A stretch of 64,000 bases of DNA from Kuschelorhynchus macadamiae. Its lineage: Eukaryota; Arthropoda; Insecta; Coleoptera; Curculionidae. The position numbers and the translations under genes are program-made. The notes beneath the pieces were generated by a model, which ran no database searches, had not been told where the DNA came from, and worked only from the letters and a program-made list of their open reading frames with translations. The stretch is from contig JAUTXW010003391.1 in the NCBI GenBank assembly GCA_030620095.1, forward strand, positions 402,001-466,000, read 5' to 3'. Positions within the stretch are counted from its first letter, which is position 1. Each line of letters starts with the position of its first letter. Positions 22,770 through 34,266 of the stretch are shown here, piece after piece.

Positions 22770-23275
22770 TGGCATTGGAAATCAGGCCAGGCGATGCAAA
22801 GACTTATCAGGCCAGATCGTCTTTACTCACAGGTTACACACGCTTGTTCTTCCTTGTACCTTGTCCGCTCAGCGAACGTTGGCTATCATCATCGCGATTT
22901 TAACTTTGTTAGCAGTTGCTCGGAATAGCTCATTTGGTGTTTTCCCATACCACTGTTGCATATTCTTCAACCAGGATATTCTCCTTCTATCCGGTACTCT
23001 CTTGCAGTATTAGTTACAAGATCCCGTACCTCTGATTACGCATGATATGGCCTAAATTTGTGATTTTTTTTATTTTAATTGTTTCCATTAATTCTTCTTC
23101 TGAACAAATTCTTCTTAAAACCTCGATTTACTTCGTAAAACTAAACCGAGTATCAGTAATTTGTTCTTCCAGTTTTCTATATATTCTTTCGTGGATGATT
23201 TTTAAGAACACTTTCAATGCATGGCTCATAAGACTGACTGTACGGTAATCTTCATACTTTGTTCAGCTTTTGGAT
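22770..23275 (-). pseudogene. RTE-type LINE relic
   Basis: The minus strand reads YEDYRTVSLMSHALKVFLKI, then IHERIYRKLEEQITDT (reverse transcriptase, fingers region). After a deletion come RRICSEEELMETIKIKKITN, LGHIMRN and, in other frames, RRRISWLKN-like and ELFRATANKVKIAMMIANVR-like stretches. This is the characteristic C-terminus of RTE-clade ORF2 proteins. The RT active site is missing and frames are broken. Unlike the CR1-like LINE in this window, this family has LGHIMR near its end. Confidence 0.8.
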
Positions 23276-23279
23276 ATCC

Positions 23280-24122
23280 GGATAGGCCTTGACATATACA
23301 TATTACATTTTAAAAGCAAACTGTAGGAACAAAATGAGCAATTTTTACATGATTTGTGATAACTTCTAATTTCTACTACTTCGTTTTTAGGGAGCTGTTT
23401 CATCTTTTTAGGTCTAACCTCTAGGGTGGAAATTTTGTTTATATTTTTGTAAAAAAAAAAACGAAAAATAATTTTGACGTGATACACCGTTTGTTCAAAA
23501 AAGCTATTATTCTTGGAAAAAAGCTAATGCTCTTGGTCTTCAAGGGACTGCTTCATAAAAAGATAAGAGGAACTTGACATGTTTTACCGTTTTATAAAAA
23601 GCTAAACATGCTTTTGAATTATTCTTTCATTTTTAGGAAGTTGTTTCATCTCTTTGAGGCTGTGAAAAAGAAAATATTTTATTATAATAAAAATTTAAAA
23701 AATGGACGTGTTACGCCGTTTTATATAATATTTTAATATCATCTATATATTAAAATACTAAGCCAAAATTTTCAGAACATTTGTGAGAGATTTGTACTGC
23801 ACCCATTTATATGATTTTTTTTACTACTTTTTGTATTATTTATTGTCTACTTTTTCTATAAAACTAATATGTTTTTCTTCAAAAACATTTCTGGACGATG
23901 TGGTGACTCCCCCATATTCTTATAATTCCACTGGAAACTCATCGCGGCATCTAACGGAAAGCAGGAAAAGGCAGAACAAAATTATGCCAGGCGAGCAAGC
24001 TAGTTTTTTTTTAAATATATAATCGAAAGCAAAACCAAGAATCTACGCCAATGACTTTCATAATTCTAGAAGTGAAAACATTAATAATTACACGATATAC
24101 GTCTATTTATTACTAATTACAG
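23280..24122. other. No gene seen
   Basis: Intron or repeat-derived DNA. Two similar blocks around 23390 and 23640 (AGCTGTTTCATCTTTTTAGG and AGTTGTTTCATCTCTTTGAG) suggest a diverged tandem duplication of about 245 bp. A GC-richer patch at 23890-24000 (GACGATGTGGTGACTCCCCC) is probably a transposon fragment of unknown family. Confidence 0.4.
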
Positions 24123-24570
24123 CAACATCCTATTTTACGACTAGTTTTATAATAGCAAAATGTGAATTTGATAATGGCCTCTCTAATATAAATAAAATAA
24201 GTGTTAATAAAAAATGGTACATCATGGGGTTTGTCCTTTTTATCCCTTCCCTGTAGGCATTACAGAATACTAGCACACATTTTTTAAACAAGACAAAAGA
24301 GTCCAATATATTAACTTTTATTAAATATAGGCAAATAAACCAGATGGATGTAATGTTTAACATTTTTGTAATTGTTTTCAATCAAAGCTAAATTTAGATA
24401 ATAACGTTAACAAATACAAGCATCTAAAATCCTAAAACTAGAATAAAAATAATAAAAGTTAATATATTGGGCTCTTTTGTCTTGTTTAAAAAATGTGTAC
24501 CTGTATTGTAAAAGTCTACAGAGAAGGGATAAAAAGGACAAAGTCGATATGACATACCATATTTTTATCA

Positions 24571-24652
<82 letters not shown>

Positions 24653-24717
24653 TATAATAGTACAATACCAAATTTACGATTTGCTATAAAAGAACTAGAC
24701 TTAAAATAGGATGTTGG
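24123..24717. repeat. Fold-back element with (TA)n in one arm
   Basis: The arms at 24123-24320 and 24451-24717 are inverse copies, for example AAGTTAATATATTGGACTCT in the left arm (read on the minus strand) and AAGTTAATATATTGGGCTCT in the right arm. The ends CATCCTATTTTA and TAAAATAGGATG are perfect complements. The right arm has gained an 80-bp (CA)n(TA)n tract at 24573-24648. In the left arm 83 codons are open on the minus strand (24381-24130), but I recognise no protein. Confidence 0.7.
24581..24648. repeat. (TA)n tract
   Basis: About 68 bp of TA after ACACACACA, inside one arm only of the fold-back at 24123-24717, so it expanded or was inserted after the inverted duplication. Confidence 0.97.
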
Positions 24718-25779
24718 TATAATATCTAATAAATATGAAGTATATCGTTTTCAATTATTTTTTTAATCAAGAAAATCAGTGGTAGACATGCCTTCTCTAT
24801 GCTTTAGTTATTTATTTTTCACATTTTTAGACCTTTTAATTGTGAATAAGCCTTGGCCGGCAAACTTTTGCAATATAAATAAAGAATAATAAAGTATGAT
24901 AATGTATGTATCTACCTGCCAATCCAATAAATAAGTTTGCCGTCGTCAAAACATTTGCTATAGGATGCAATAGGATAATACTAGACTCTACAGGGAAAGC
25001 GCCCAAGTATACCTTTCTATTTTTCTATCCTTGTATATCTACAAGATTGTCTTTTCTTTAATATCAAATTTATTATTTATTATAATGATGGTTTTATTGA
25101 CGAACCGGGCTAACCCAACGCCTAACAGGACAGATCCACCTAACCGTATAGGTTTTGTTAAAAAATCTTTGTTTTAATATAGACAGGGAATTTTGTTGGA
25201 GCGCTACTACGCGCTTTTTTACTGAAAACTTTTGTTAAAAAAAAACAAAAAAGTCGTCGCCTGAAAAATATAAAGTAATAATTGGCCGCTTAGCCTGTAG
25301 ACGCTAATATAAAGATGCAAATCTAAAAATCTAGTCTTTAAGCTTTTGTATAGAAGAAGCTATACTAAAATAATAAAATAAAATATCTTGCAAACTGAAT
25401 TTTTATCATTTTATTAAGTAACGAGGCAACAGGCCATTTTGCTATGCCAGGCCATCTGCGACGCCCGGTAGGCCAGGACTCCTGCAGCGATTTTCAGATA
25501 ATCATTCTATTCTTAAACGGCCTCGATTCTGCCCATCACTTTGGTTCGAATGGGTTTTATTTTTTTTAGTTATTACCAAACAGCTTTCTGTGTGCAGTGG
25601 AATTTTTTACGAGAGAAGTTGAAGGTAAAAGCGAATCTGCAGATTTTTTCTTTTATGTTTTTAATTTATATTCATATTATTATTTTTTTTTATAACTTTA
25701 TTTACATAGTCTACAAAAAATAAATTACTTCATTTATTATTTTTCTAAAAAAAAAGGTAGGCTTTATTCCTTAATGGAG
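24718..25779. other. No gene seen
   Basis: Intron-like DNA. AGGCCATTTTGCTATGCCAG and GGCCAGGACTCCTGCAGCGA near 25430-25490 are GC-richer and share AGGCCAG phrases with the RTE relic near 22784, suggesting transposon debris. Confidence 0.4.
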
Positions 25780-26170
25780 TTTTCCAAATATTTGAACATT
25801 TTATTAGACCCCATTTTTGTGAAAGATTCGTACTAAAAAAGATTGCCAGTTTATCCCTGTTTCAAACTTGATTTTTGTACAAAATTTCAAGTCAATTGGC
25901 TAAGCAGTCTGTTGTACTAAATTTTTAAAATTTCATTAGCCGACCATTTTGTTCCGCCCAAAATGACTTCAAACCAAAATTTTACTAGTTTATTCCTACA
26001 CTTCACTTGAATTTAGTGCAAAATTTGAGATCTATTCGATAAGTAGCTTCTATATTTATATGATTTTTTTTACATTTTGTTCCGCCATATTGAATTTTAA
26101 TCAAAATTTAATTATGCTATTCCCATATGACCCTTGATTTTGAAGTCAATCAGATAAGTAGTTCTTGAGC
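25780..26170. repeat. Tandem units of about 135 bp with CATTTTGTTCCGCC
   Basis: Three diverged units: CCCATTTTTGTGAAAG near 25807, CCATTTTGTTCCGCCC near 25945 and CATTTTGTTCCGCCATATTG near 26074. Each is followed by CTTGATTTTTGTACAAAATTT or similar and GATAAGTAGTT. It is the inverse of the family at 8935-9300. Confidence 0.6.
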
Positions 26171-26441
26171 ATTGCCACGCACAGAAGACCGGCGGAAATG
26201 AGAGACCATGTTGCACCTTTTGAGCAATCTGGTTCCAAAAACCGCTTCTAAATATCTTAATCTGTGTTAAAAATATGCAATTTTGAATTTGTATTAAAAA
26301 AAAAGTATATCGCATTCCTAAACATAATATTTTCACCTCTGGTAAATGTATTATGTACGTAACTATACAAATTCTCAATCATTACCTTCCGATGCATTCC
26401 CAAATTAGTATCACATTCTACTTCCTGAATTTTCCAGATAC

Positions 26442-26601
26442 CTTATTAGTTCAACTTTTTCTATATGGACAATATTTGATGCTAATGTTTTACACTGTAC
26501 AGAGCATCTGCTATTTACAATATGAACTATAAGATCCCTGATGTCAAGCAGACTTTTATTTGTACGTTTAAGTATTTCGGGCGACCTAGAGTTGGACTCT
26601 C
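26442..26601 (-). CDS. Host gene, exon 7 of 8 visible
   Basis: Acceptor TTTTTATTTTCAG before 26601; donor AAG followed by GTATCT after 26442. The exon starts with two bases of a split Gly codon and ends with two bases of the next split codon. It reads ESNSRSPEILKRTNKSLLDI, RDLIVHIVNSRCSVQCKTLA and SNIVHIEKVELI. The last 40 residues are probably helical. Phase agrees with exon 6 (29762-29906) and with the second acceptor of exon 8. No domain is recognised. Confidence 0.78.
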
Positions 26602-26959
26602 CTGAAAATAAAAATAAAAAGGTCACCTTGGTTTAATAAGTTATTTTTTTTTTAATTTCACTGAATCGACTATGACAATTACAAAACAGGACTAAAAAAA
26701 CTAGTTCTGTCAAAAAACGATAAATAACTTATTATTTAATGCATGATTGCCTGAAATATATATTAAATTTACTTTAAAAGCCAAATATATTTTATCAAAT
26801 TTTAATTAAAAAGAAACCTGTTTGGATGAAAATAAAAACTTTTATTTGTAAGTTTACGAAAAATAAACTCTGTTTGCTCTCAAATATAAATCAATTGTGT
26901 TTAAATTAAATGTACAGGATATTTGGTTATATTTAAAAGGGCATCTACAAGCTAAGTAT

Positions 26960-26977
26960 TACTATTACTACTACTAC

Positions 26978-27018
<41 letters not shown>

Positions 27019-27330
27019 AGTGTGGGGGCCTGGGTGCCAGTACCCCTCCACCGGGTGCAAAAATGAAATGTTCAGATAGAGGATACGGCAGTATACAAGT
27101 TCAGCGATTACAGTTGTGTTAAAAGGCCGCCTATAGGAGGGGGGGTGAAGTTCGGCGATAGGCCTGAAAGATTCTCCTAGAATCTCATCTGTCAAACACC
27201 TATCTATCATATTTTCCAGGCTTTTCTTTGAAAATGATGTGTGTGGTGTTGCCTGGAACTATCTTCAGGAAAATGTTTCTCTAAGATATGTTGTAGGATT
27301 TCTTCTTTGTTTGTAGTCTGTCCATCGTTC
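26960..27330 (-). repeat. LINE-like 3' end with (TAC)n tail
   Basis: (AGT)n at 26978-27017, preceded by (TAC)n-type sequence, adjoins a GC-rich block (GGGGGCCTGGGTGCCAGTAC, CCTCCACCGGGTGC). Read on the minus strand this is a GC-rich non-coding 3' region ending in a (TAC)n tail, as in several arthropod LINEs. No reverse transcriptase frame is visible upstream, so assignment is tentative. Confidence 0.4.
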
Positions 27331-27841
27331 TCCCTTTTCAGTCAATCTATTTCACCATTTTAGTTAGAGTTTAAAGAATTTGGCGAGTTTAATAGACATT
27401 AACATTTCCCTACAAAACTTCGGCCAGTTGACCCCCTTAACGCCTGAGCTCTTCGTTAAAACTTCTTCTGGCCTCCTCTATATCTAAGAGCTCAATGATA
27501 ACTTGTTTTTCCTCCATTTGATGGCACTCATCAGAGACTCATTCGACTAGGGAACTCTGTGCTTTTGGGTGGACAGCCTTGTTCGAATGCATGGTTAACT
27601 ACAGTGTTCCACTTTGTTATTTCTATCTCGAACTCATCGTCTATATCGGCCCCTCAACTGATTCCATGGTAGACGAGAGCCTTTCCTTAAAAAACCGCCC
27701 TGGCTTAACTTTTAGTAATATAAATAATATTACACACAACGTCTTATGTCTTAAAAATAGTTAGAATGTTTTCTCTCTTTCTAACATACTTCCCCTTATG
27801 GCATGTTTTTTTGTTAATTTTCTTTAAAGATAAAGGTATTA

Positions 27842-27895
<54 letters not shown>

Positions 27896-28084
27896 CCAGA
27901 AAAAAGAAGCTTATTTATTAAGACAATATTATACAGGGTGTAAGTAAGCAAGGTGGCAATAATTAATAAATCTCTGATCATCATTTGTTATCTTTTATAA
28001 ATCTCAAGGTTCAGATGAAAACACAAAACGTTTGCATTTTTTATATATTCAAAAATTATGCTTATAGATCTTTTTAAATATAAT
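27331..28084. other. No gene seen; (TA)n at 27845-27894
   Basis: 27400-27760 is slightly GC-richer and partly open on both strands (plus frame 27579-27764) but unrecognised; it may belong to the LINE-like sequence at 26960-27330. The (TA)n tract at 27845-27894 is followed by TACAGGGTGTAAGTAAGC near 27932, a DDE-element-like end. Confidence 0.45.
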
Positions 28085-29068
28085 CAGACACAGGGTGTCC
28101 CATATTCGACTAAATACATGGGGATCTCGCAAACTGTAATATAAAGCCGGTTAAATTACGACAATTTTGCGTATTTGTGTGCTGAACTGATTACCGGTCA
28201 CAAATGTTAAAAAAACCGGAGTACATTTGTTTTTTCGTGACGTTATTTACCAACAAAGGGTGCTTTAACATTGTTGAATTTTTTTAAATACCACTCTGTA
28301 TAAGTAACCTTGGGTAAAGACCTTTAATCTTCCCAAATCAACGATGTGTCGCACATTTTTTTAAATACCGATTTTTAATATTACGTTGGTTAAATTAAAT
28401 AAATTAAAACAAATATTTCATGGATTTATATATTTCTTTTTAAGACATACTCTTCAAGAAGATCCAGCTTTAGTGACCTATCTGACTTTATATTAAAACA
28501 AGTAGTGATTCATGGCGCTTTTAGTCTAAATTAATTTTTGCGAGGAACAATACCTGGAAGAAACAACCTTAAAAGGCACAATTTGGCTTTACTCGCCCCA
28601 GTGGCGAAATACTGAATTCACTGAAGATAATAATTTATAAACTTACATGGACAAATGAGCGTAATTTTTCGACAAAACCACATGTTCAACAGACATAAGG
28701 AACACTACTGGTCTACTAAAAATCGAAGACAAAAACTCAAGATGTTACGAGTTCAAGAAAGAGCTTCATTCATTCATTGGAATGTGACATATTAGAATTA
28801 TTAACCCATAGTAGATTATACCAAAATACTCCAAATGATATAAATGTATTGCGCCAAAGCCTTGTAAAGGAAGTAAGAGCAATTCCTGCACGGAGCAGAA
28901 AGAAATCTATTTCAGTATATTTTGTGGTTAGGTCTAAGCAGACCTTAAATAGTTATTATAATGTAGGTTTGAGTAAAATAACGTTAATTTTATGTTGTAA
29001 TTTAAAAAAAAAATGTATGTTTCTATATTTATAAGTTGATATTCATAACAATATTTAATCATCTAAAA

Positions 29069-29125
<57 letters not shown>

Positions 29126-29225
29126 TGAATTAAGCCCTAAAATACGCAACTTTGCCCTAATTTAACCGACTTCGTATCTTTTACGATTTCCCCTGCATTT
29201 TGTCGAATTTGGGACAACTGGTTTG
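28085..29225 (+). mobile_element. Decayed Tc1/mariner-type element with inverted repeats
   Basis: The ends are inverted: 28085-28175 (CAGGGTGTCCCATATTCGAC, GCCGGTTAAATTACGACAAT) pairs with 29137-29222 (TTTAACCGAC, GTCGAATTTGGGACAAC). Inside, the plus strand shows HYWSTKNR near 28705-28730, part of the segment after the first catalytic Asp. A later frame contains NTPNDINVLRQSLVKEVRAI, similar to the transposase C-terminus (VPTTVEDMKLRIISSFRNIS at the 47-kb copy). The catalytic centre is deleted. A (TA)n tract at 29072-29120 lies just inside the right end. Confidence 0.6.
29072..29120. repeat. (TA)n tract
   Basis: About 49 bp of TA just inside the right inverted repeat of the decayed DDE element. 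Confidence 0.97.
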
Positions 29226-29761
29226 TTTCAAAGATAAAGGTTGGGAACCTGGATATATTAGCAAGAAGACATTTTTGTTACCTGATGAAGAGGATAATAA
29301 TTATAAATTATCTGAACTGAACAAACACTTGACATAAATATGCAGATTCCACTAAACAGGCAGTGCAACTTTTCGTTCACACACCACAACCGCTTCCGCT
29401 TTGGTAAGCCTTAATACACTGAAGATTGAAAACTTTATTCAGAAGATAATTTCTCGAATTTCGTAAAACTTCCTCATTTTCCAAATTTAATATGTCATTC
29501 ATAAATCAAAGAGTTTTTAGATATTAAAATCTAACCAATTTTTTTCTTACTTTCTATTCTGCCGATAAAAGAACATTAATCTCGACTTCTTTTTAACTCT
29601 GATATTTCTAATGCTCTGCAGAACAAAGTTTCATAATAAACTTATTTTTGTGTTCCAAGAAAAGAAAAAAATTTTTTTTATGAAGCGTGACTTTTTTCGT
29701 CTTGTAATAAGTTTTTTCAAACCCTAGGGGGACAGGCACACGTACAAATTTACGAAATTAC
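29226..29761. other. No gene seen
   Basis: Intron between exons 6 and 7 of the host gene. AT-rich, no recognisable repeat. Confidence 0.5.
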
Positions 29762-29906
29762 CTGGTAATTTAATTTCAAACGTGAGGGGTTCTGATCCTG
29801 GAGGTAAGTTTTTTATTTCTATGAGTTTGTGAAAGTAATAAAGTATAATTAACTCTATTTCCTCTGGCGTCATGTTTGTTCTTATTTCCAATGTCCGTTC
29901 TAAAAT
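29762..29906 (-). CDS. Host gene, exon 6 of 8 visible
   Basis: Acceptor TTTTATTATTTTTAG before 29906; donor CCAG followed by GTAATT after 29762. The 145-bp exon starts in phase 0 and leaves one base (G) of a split Gly codon. It reads ILERTLEIRTNMTPEEIELI, ILYYFHKLIEIKNLPPGSEP and LTFEIKLP. TPEEIELIILYYFHKL is likely helical; PPGSEP is a turn. Both junctions agree in phase with exons 5 and 7. No family is recognised. Confidence 0.8.
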
Positions 29907-29951
29907 CTAAAAATAATAAAACCTCAATTACAAAATTATTATTTACAAAAG

Positions 29952-29954
<3 letters not shown>

Positions 29955-30016
<62 letters not shown>
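29955..30016. repeat. (TA)n tract
   Basis: About 62 bp of TA in the intron between exons 5 and 6 of the host gene. Confidence 0.97.
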
Positions 30017-30020
<4 letters not shown>

Positions 30021-30409
30021 CACTTTAAACATCAAACTTTGAAGTTCGTGTTGCATCATTTTCATTTTCATGGCTTACTATAAAAATATTATTGTAATGG
30101 TTACACATTTTACTGGACATAAAAGCAAGCTTGCCTAAAAATTACTTATTGTAAATTTTTAATTACAATTAAGTAATTTTAAACACATTTTGTTCCAAAT
30201 ATGCATTGATCTACTTACGTTATTATAATAAGTACTTAAGCTAGGACTCCTCAAACGATTAAAAAAATTCCATATTTACATACACTCAGAGAAATGAAGC
30301 CGACATTTAAAAAAAAAAACAGTCAAATTGTTTATACGGTAACCAAAATCAGTATCTAAGCAAAACTAAACAAAACAAGCATCTTTCTTGTATCAGATTT
30401 ATTTGTATG

Positions 30410-30597
<188 letters not shown>

Positions 30598-30674
30598 CCC
30601 CAGGGCAAATTTTATTGCTTCTGTACAGGACTACAATGATATATTTTGAATTCAACCACAATTTTAATACTTAC

Positions 30675-30904
30675 TTGCCCTTTGACGATTTTTTGGTAAA
30701 CATTTCGATTCACACATTTCTCGAAAATATCGAAAATATCAAGTTTGCTTAGATGTTTGTACATTATAACCAAGAAAGCTCTTGCGGTGTCTTTTTCGAT
30801 TAAATTGAAAAAGAGGTTTATATTACTGTGTATTTGCTTCAAAGATACAATATCCTTTCGGTTGAGTAGGACAACTATCATAGGGTTGACATAACGTTTT
30901 ACGT
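30675..30904 (-). CDS. Host gene, exon 5 of 8 visible
   Basis: Acceptor TTTACATTTTCAG before 30904; strong donor CAA followed by GTAAGT after 30675. The 230-bp exon starts with two bases of a split Asp codon and ends at a complete codon. It reads VKRYVNPMIVVLLNRKDIVS, LKQIHSNINLFFNLIEKDTA, RAFLVIMYKHLSKLDIFDIF and EKCVNRNVYQKIVKGQ. It is rich in Leu/Ile at helix-like spacing, suggesting alpha-helical repeats, but I cannot name a family. Confidence 0.82.
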
Positions 30905-31785
30905 CTGAAAATGTAAACATAAAATTACATCATCAACATCCAAAGGTGTCTATGATATACAGGCTGTAAGGACGTTCACTATCCAGATCCCGGAGATCCT
31001 TCATGTTAGCGTCTTGAAAAAATATATTTTAACAAAATATTTTTAAGTTTCTAGATTGACCGCAAGAGAGAGCAAGCAGTTGCTAGGGTGAACAATAAAT
31101 TTCAAAACTTCTACAAAAATTCCCAGAACTAGATATAACTTTTATTACTCCATTGGAGAGTTAATTTCCTATCACTTTGGTTCTAAACTTATTATCATAT
31201 CAACCTTAATAAGGGTGGCGGGAGCTTACGAAAGATTTATATCGCTGTATCTTCTGAACCCCTTATCCGAACTGGTGAGCTTAGGCATATTTACAAGAGC
31301 TGTTTTAGGATTCAATTCGAGTGATATTCCCTAGTTTCTCAGAAACTTGTTAGATGGCGCTGTTTGTAATGATTACAGATTTTTCCAATTTTCTTAAAAT
31401 TTTTAAATGTAAGGTTATAATTATCTTACGCTAGTTATACCCGAATATACAGAAGAATCTTTATTAGTTTTTAAGCTATTGCCAAATAAGTAAATTAATA
31501 GGAATTTTTCGGACGAAATGAATTAATAACGAAGTCAGTCATGTTTTTTGTATTACAATAATTTCGATTTTGTTTGTTGTTAATTGTGTCTTGTAATTTT
31601 GCAATTCAAATACAATTGCCAACTGCTTAATATATTGGGGGAGCACCCCCTTCTCATGGTGACGCCCTTGGAAATCTCGATTCTTCTGGTACACAAAAAT
31701 CACATGATATCTGCGGTGTTACAGATTGATGTGGGCCTCTGAAGGAAACTCATTAGTCTAGCAAACGAGCGAAAAGGTCAGTTAA

Positions 31786-32790
31786 AAACAGTTTTCTTTG
31801 TTATCTAGTTACCTACAAGGTGCTGTTTTTGTTGTTTACTTGTGTTTTCGCGTTAGTTTTACTGTTATGTTGTTTCTTTGGATCGATGGCCTTTAAACAC
31901 GATCCAATCCAGGTTAACCTTAAAATGCATCGAATTTTCAGGTCTTATTTTTCACTCGAACGAAAATACATTATTTTTTCGTTGAGATTATTGGAAATTA
32001 TATGGTTTTTCAATAAACCAAAACAAACTTTTTTGAAACCGAACAAATAATAAAGTATGGAAAAAATACTGACTTTCTGATAATCTTAAAAAAAAAAGAG
32101 TCGATGCATTTTAGAGTTACTCCGATATCCCTATATTATTATTAACTGTTAAACAACTATTAGGGTTGATCGAATGGACTATGTAAACAATATTATTTTT
32201 GAATACTGAGCAGATAGTCACAGCTTTATTAAATGATTTAAATTTGGCTTTCCTTCCTTGGCACTTTATCAAGGCTTACGGTTGATCCAAGCTTTGTCAG
32301 AACCGAAGTTCGGAGCAAAAAAAAATTATTATACCGATTTAACAGAACTGCTGGAATATACGACGATCGCTAATAGAATGAACATGTGCTATCAGCATGA
32401 TGGTTGCCTCGCCCATTTTAATAATGATGTCCGGAAATATCTCGACCAGCATCGTTCGATTGGGTTTCCTTGGTCGGCTAGTTTTCTGGATTTAACTTGT
32501 TTGCACTTTTATTTATAATGATCAAAAGTTTGGTTTATAAAAATCCACGAAAGACCCGGGAAAACATCATCGATAGGATCAAAATTACCATAAACACTAT
32601 ATCAAAGGCAGAAATTGAAACTGCTGTTTCAGTGACTCTCTGCTGAAGGCAGAAAACATTTTGAAGATTGGAATTTTTAGTTTTCTTTGTCATCTAGTTA
32701 CCTACAAGGTGCTGTTTTTGTTGTTTACTTGTGTTTTAGCGTTAATTTTACTGTTATGTTGTTTCTTTAGATCGATGGCCTCTAAACGAC
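31786..32790 (+). repeat. 115-bp direct duplication flanking the transposase relic
   Basis: 31786-31900 (from AGTTTTCTTTGTTATCTAGT to GATGGCC) recurs at 32676-32790 with about 5% change. Both copies are on the plus strand and encode the same hydrophobic frame (VLFLLFTCVFALVLLLCCFF versus VLFLLFTCVLALILLLCCFF), probably fortuitous. It is a segmental duplication within the DDE element, or two nested copies. Confidence 0.75.
32258..32520 (+). pseudogene. DD41D-like transposase fragment
   Basis: The 86-codon frame contains MCYQHDGCLAHFNNDVRKYL, the second catalytic Asp block (HDG, then a His-Phe pair), then IGFPWSASFLDLTCLHFYL, the degraded third-acid block (usual form WPARSPDLxPLDFFLWG, with both Asp-Pro motifs lost). 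Neither the helix-turn-helix part nor the first catalytic Asp is recognisable in frame. After the stop, PRKTRENIIDRIKITINTIS-like sequence in another frame matches the C-terminal helix region. Confidence 0.65.
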
Positions 32791-33334
32791 TACTAAAACG
32801 TCTAAGATGGCGAATTAAACTTGACGAGTATGATTACAACATAATATACAAAAAGAGTATAACTTTCCATTTAACAATTTTAAGAAAATTGAAAAAAACT
32901 GCAATCATTACAAACAGCGCCATCTAACCAATTTCTCAAAAACTAGGAAGTGTTACTCGATCCGAATCCTCAAACAGCTTGAAATTTCCGTTTAAATAAA
33001 CCTACGCTGATTAAATTCAGGTAAGGGGTTTAGAAGATATAGCAAATTTAAATATTTCGTAAGTCAACCTTCCCACCTTTATTAAGGGTGATATAATAAT
33101 AAGTTTAGAACTAATATGATAGGAAATTAACTTAGCATTTTGTACAATTTCTGAATTTTATCGTTCACCTTTGCCACCTGCGCCTCCTTATGGTCAATTT
33201 AGAAACTTGAAAATATTTTCAGCCAATTGCTCGTTATAATTTTTTTTAATGTTAACATGGAAGACTTGCGGGAGATGGATAATGGACGCTCTTAAGAAAA
33301 CACCGTGTATACATACAATAGGTAAATAAAAAAG

Positions 33335-33580
33335 TATCGATATATCGATAAGTGCCTGTAGATGTACCGATAGGTAGCTGAAAATATCGATAGGTAGCCG
33401 AGAACAACGACAGTTGTCGCTAAACAGATTACATATTTGCAAAGATTAGGGTTTTTTTTTCTTCAATAATTTTCCGCAAATGTACCGATAGCTAGCAATG
33501 AACTCTCGGGTAGGAATAGCTATCGATCACTATCGACATATTGATACATAAATTAATATGCTATCGACTATCGATGGGAA
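33335..33580. promoter_or_regulatory. Cluster of TATCGATA motifs
   Basis: TATCGATA occurs twice in tandem at 33335-33350 and again at 33385-33392. Variants follow: ACCGATAG (33366, 33484), CTATCGATCA (33520), CTATCGACA (33530) and CTATCGACTATCGATGG (33561-33577). TATCGATA is the DNA-replication-related element bound by DREF in Drosophila. Here the cluster lies in an intron of the host gene, with no promoter seen nearby; a repeat origin is equally possible. Confidence 0.4.
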
Positions 33581-34266
33581 GTGATCGGCTACTCAGTATT
33601 TGAATATTATTCCAGCAACTTTTGTTGTAATTTGTATACCTATTGGACCCCATTGGAAAACAATAAAAAAACTTTGTATTTGTAGTCAAACAACTACATT
33701 TCTAATTAGTAACATTCTATATACGGAATCTGACTTTTCATATTCCACTATAAAATATTGCAGGTATTCAAATTACAATTACCATTAATATATGTATTCT
33801 AAGGTTAAAATATTAGATTAGTAACAATTTTTTGTAAGTACTATAAACATGGCGACGTTAACTTGTACGTTACGTACGGCTTTTGCTTCTTAATTTTCAA
33901 CAAAATTATTTAAATAATTGCTAAAAAACAATAATAATAAACAATATATGCATGAAAAATAACTTTTCTTTTAAATTTGTATGTTCATTTAATTTACTCA
34001 GACTTATACTCAAGTTCTATAATATAATTTTTAACTTTTAAAAACTAAGTATACAAAAAAAATATTAATTTTGCATTAATTTAAGGATTATAATATTCTT
34101 TGTTTTGAGAACTGTATTGAACCTTTGTTTCAAAGTATATTATTTATCATTAAATCCAGTATTCGTAATCGAATACTATTTTCTGATATTGGAACCAAAT
34201 AATTTGAATCTTTTTTTATCAAAATATCGTTTTAGAAATAAACCACAGAAATAAGAAGGACCTTAC
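33581..34266. other. No gene seen
   Basis: Intron between exons 4 and 5 of the host gene. AT-rich, with no recognisable repeat and no supported ORF (the frame at 33600-33788 is low in information). Confidence 0.5.

Larger units (their letters stand above)
31025..33230 (+). mobile_element. Long-TIR Tc1/mariner-type element, decayed
   Basis: Inverted arms of roughly 380 bp: 31030-31420 (TTAAGTTTCTAGATTGACCG, TAATTTCCTATCA, TTATTATCATATCAACCTTAATAAGG, AGATGGCGCTGTTTGTAATG) against 32885-33225 in inverse order (ATTACAAACAGCGCCATCT, TTATTAAGGGTGATATAATAATAA, TCAATTTAGAAACTTGAA). Between them lies a transposase relic (32258-32518) and a 115-bp direct duplication (31786-31900 and 32676-32790). It is dead. 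Long inverted repeats resemble those of the 46.9-49.7 kb element. Confidence 0.65.

Noticed and set aside
23783..24022. 79-codon plus-strand frame
   Set aside because: The first half is hydrophobic AT-rich noise; the GC-richer end (23890-24000) may be transposon debris, but nothing supports a gene.
26977..27210. 77-codon frame ending in a poly-Tyr run
   Set aside because: The Tyr run is the translation of the (TAC)n repeat; the preceding part resembles no protein.
29281..29330. CTGATGA at 29281 and 39669 as further hammerheads
   Set aside because: Neither has a stem II partner or a GAAA box at the right distance.
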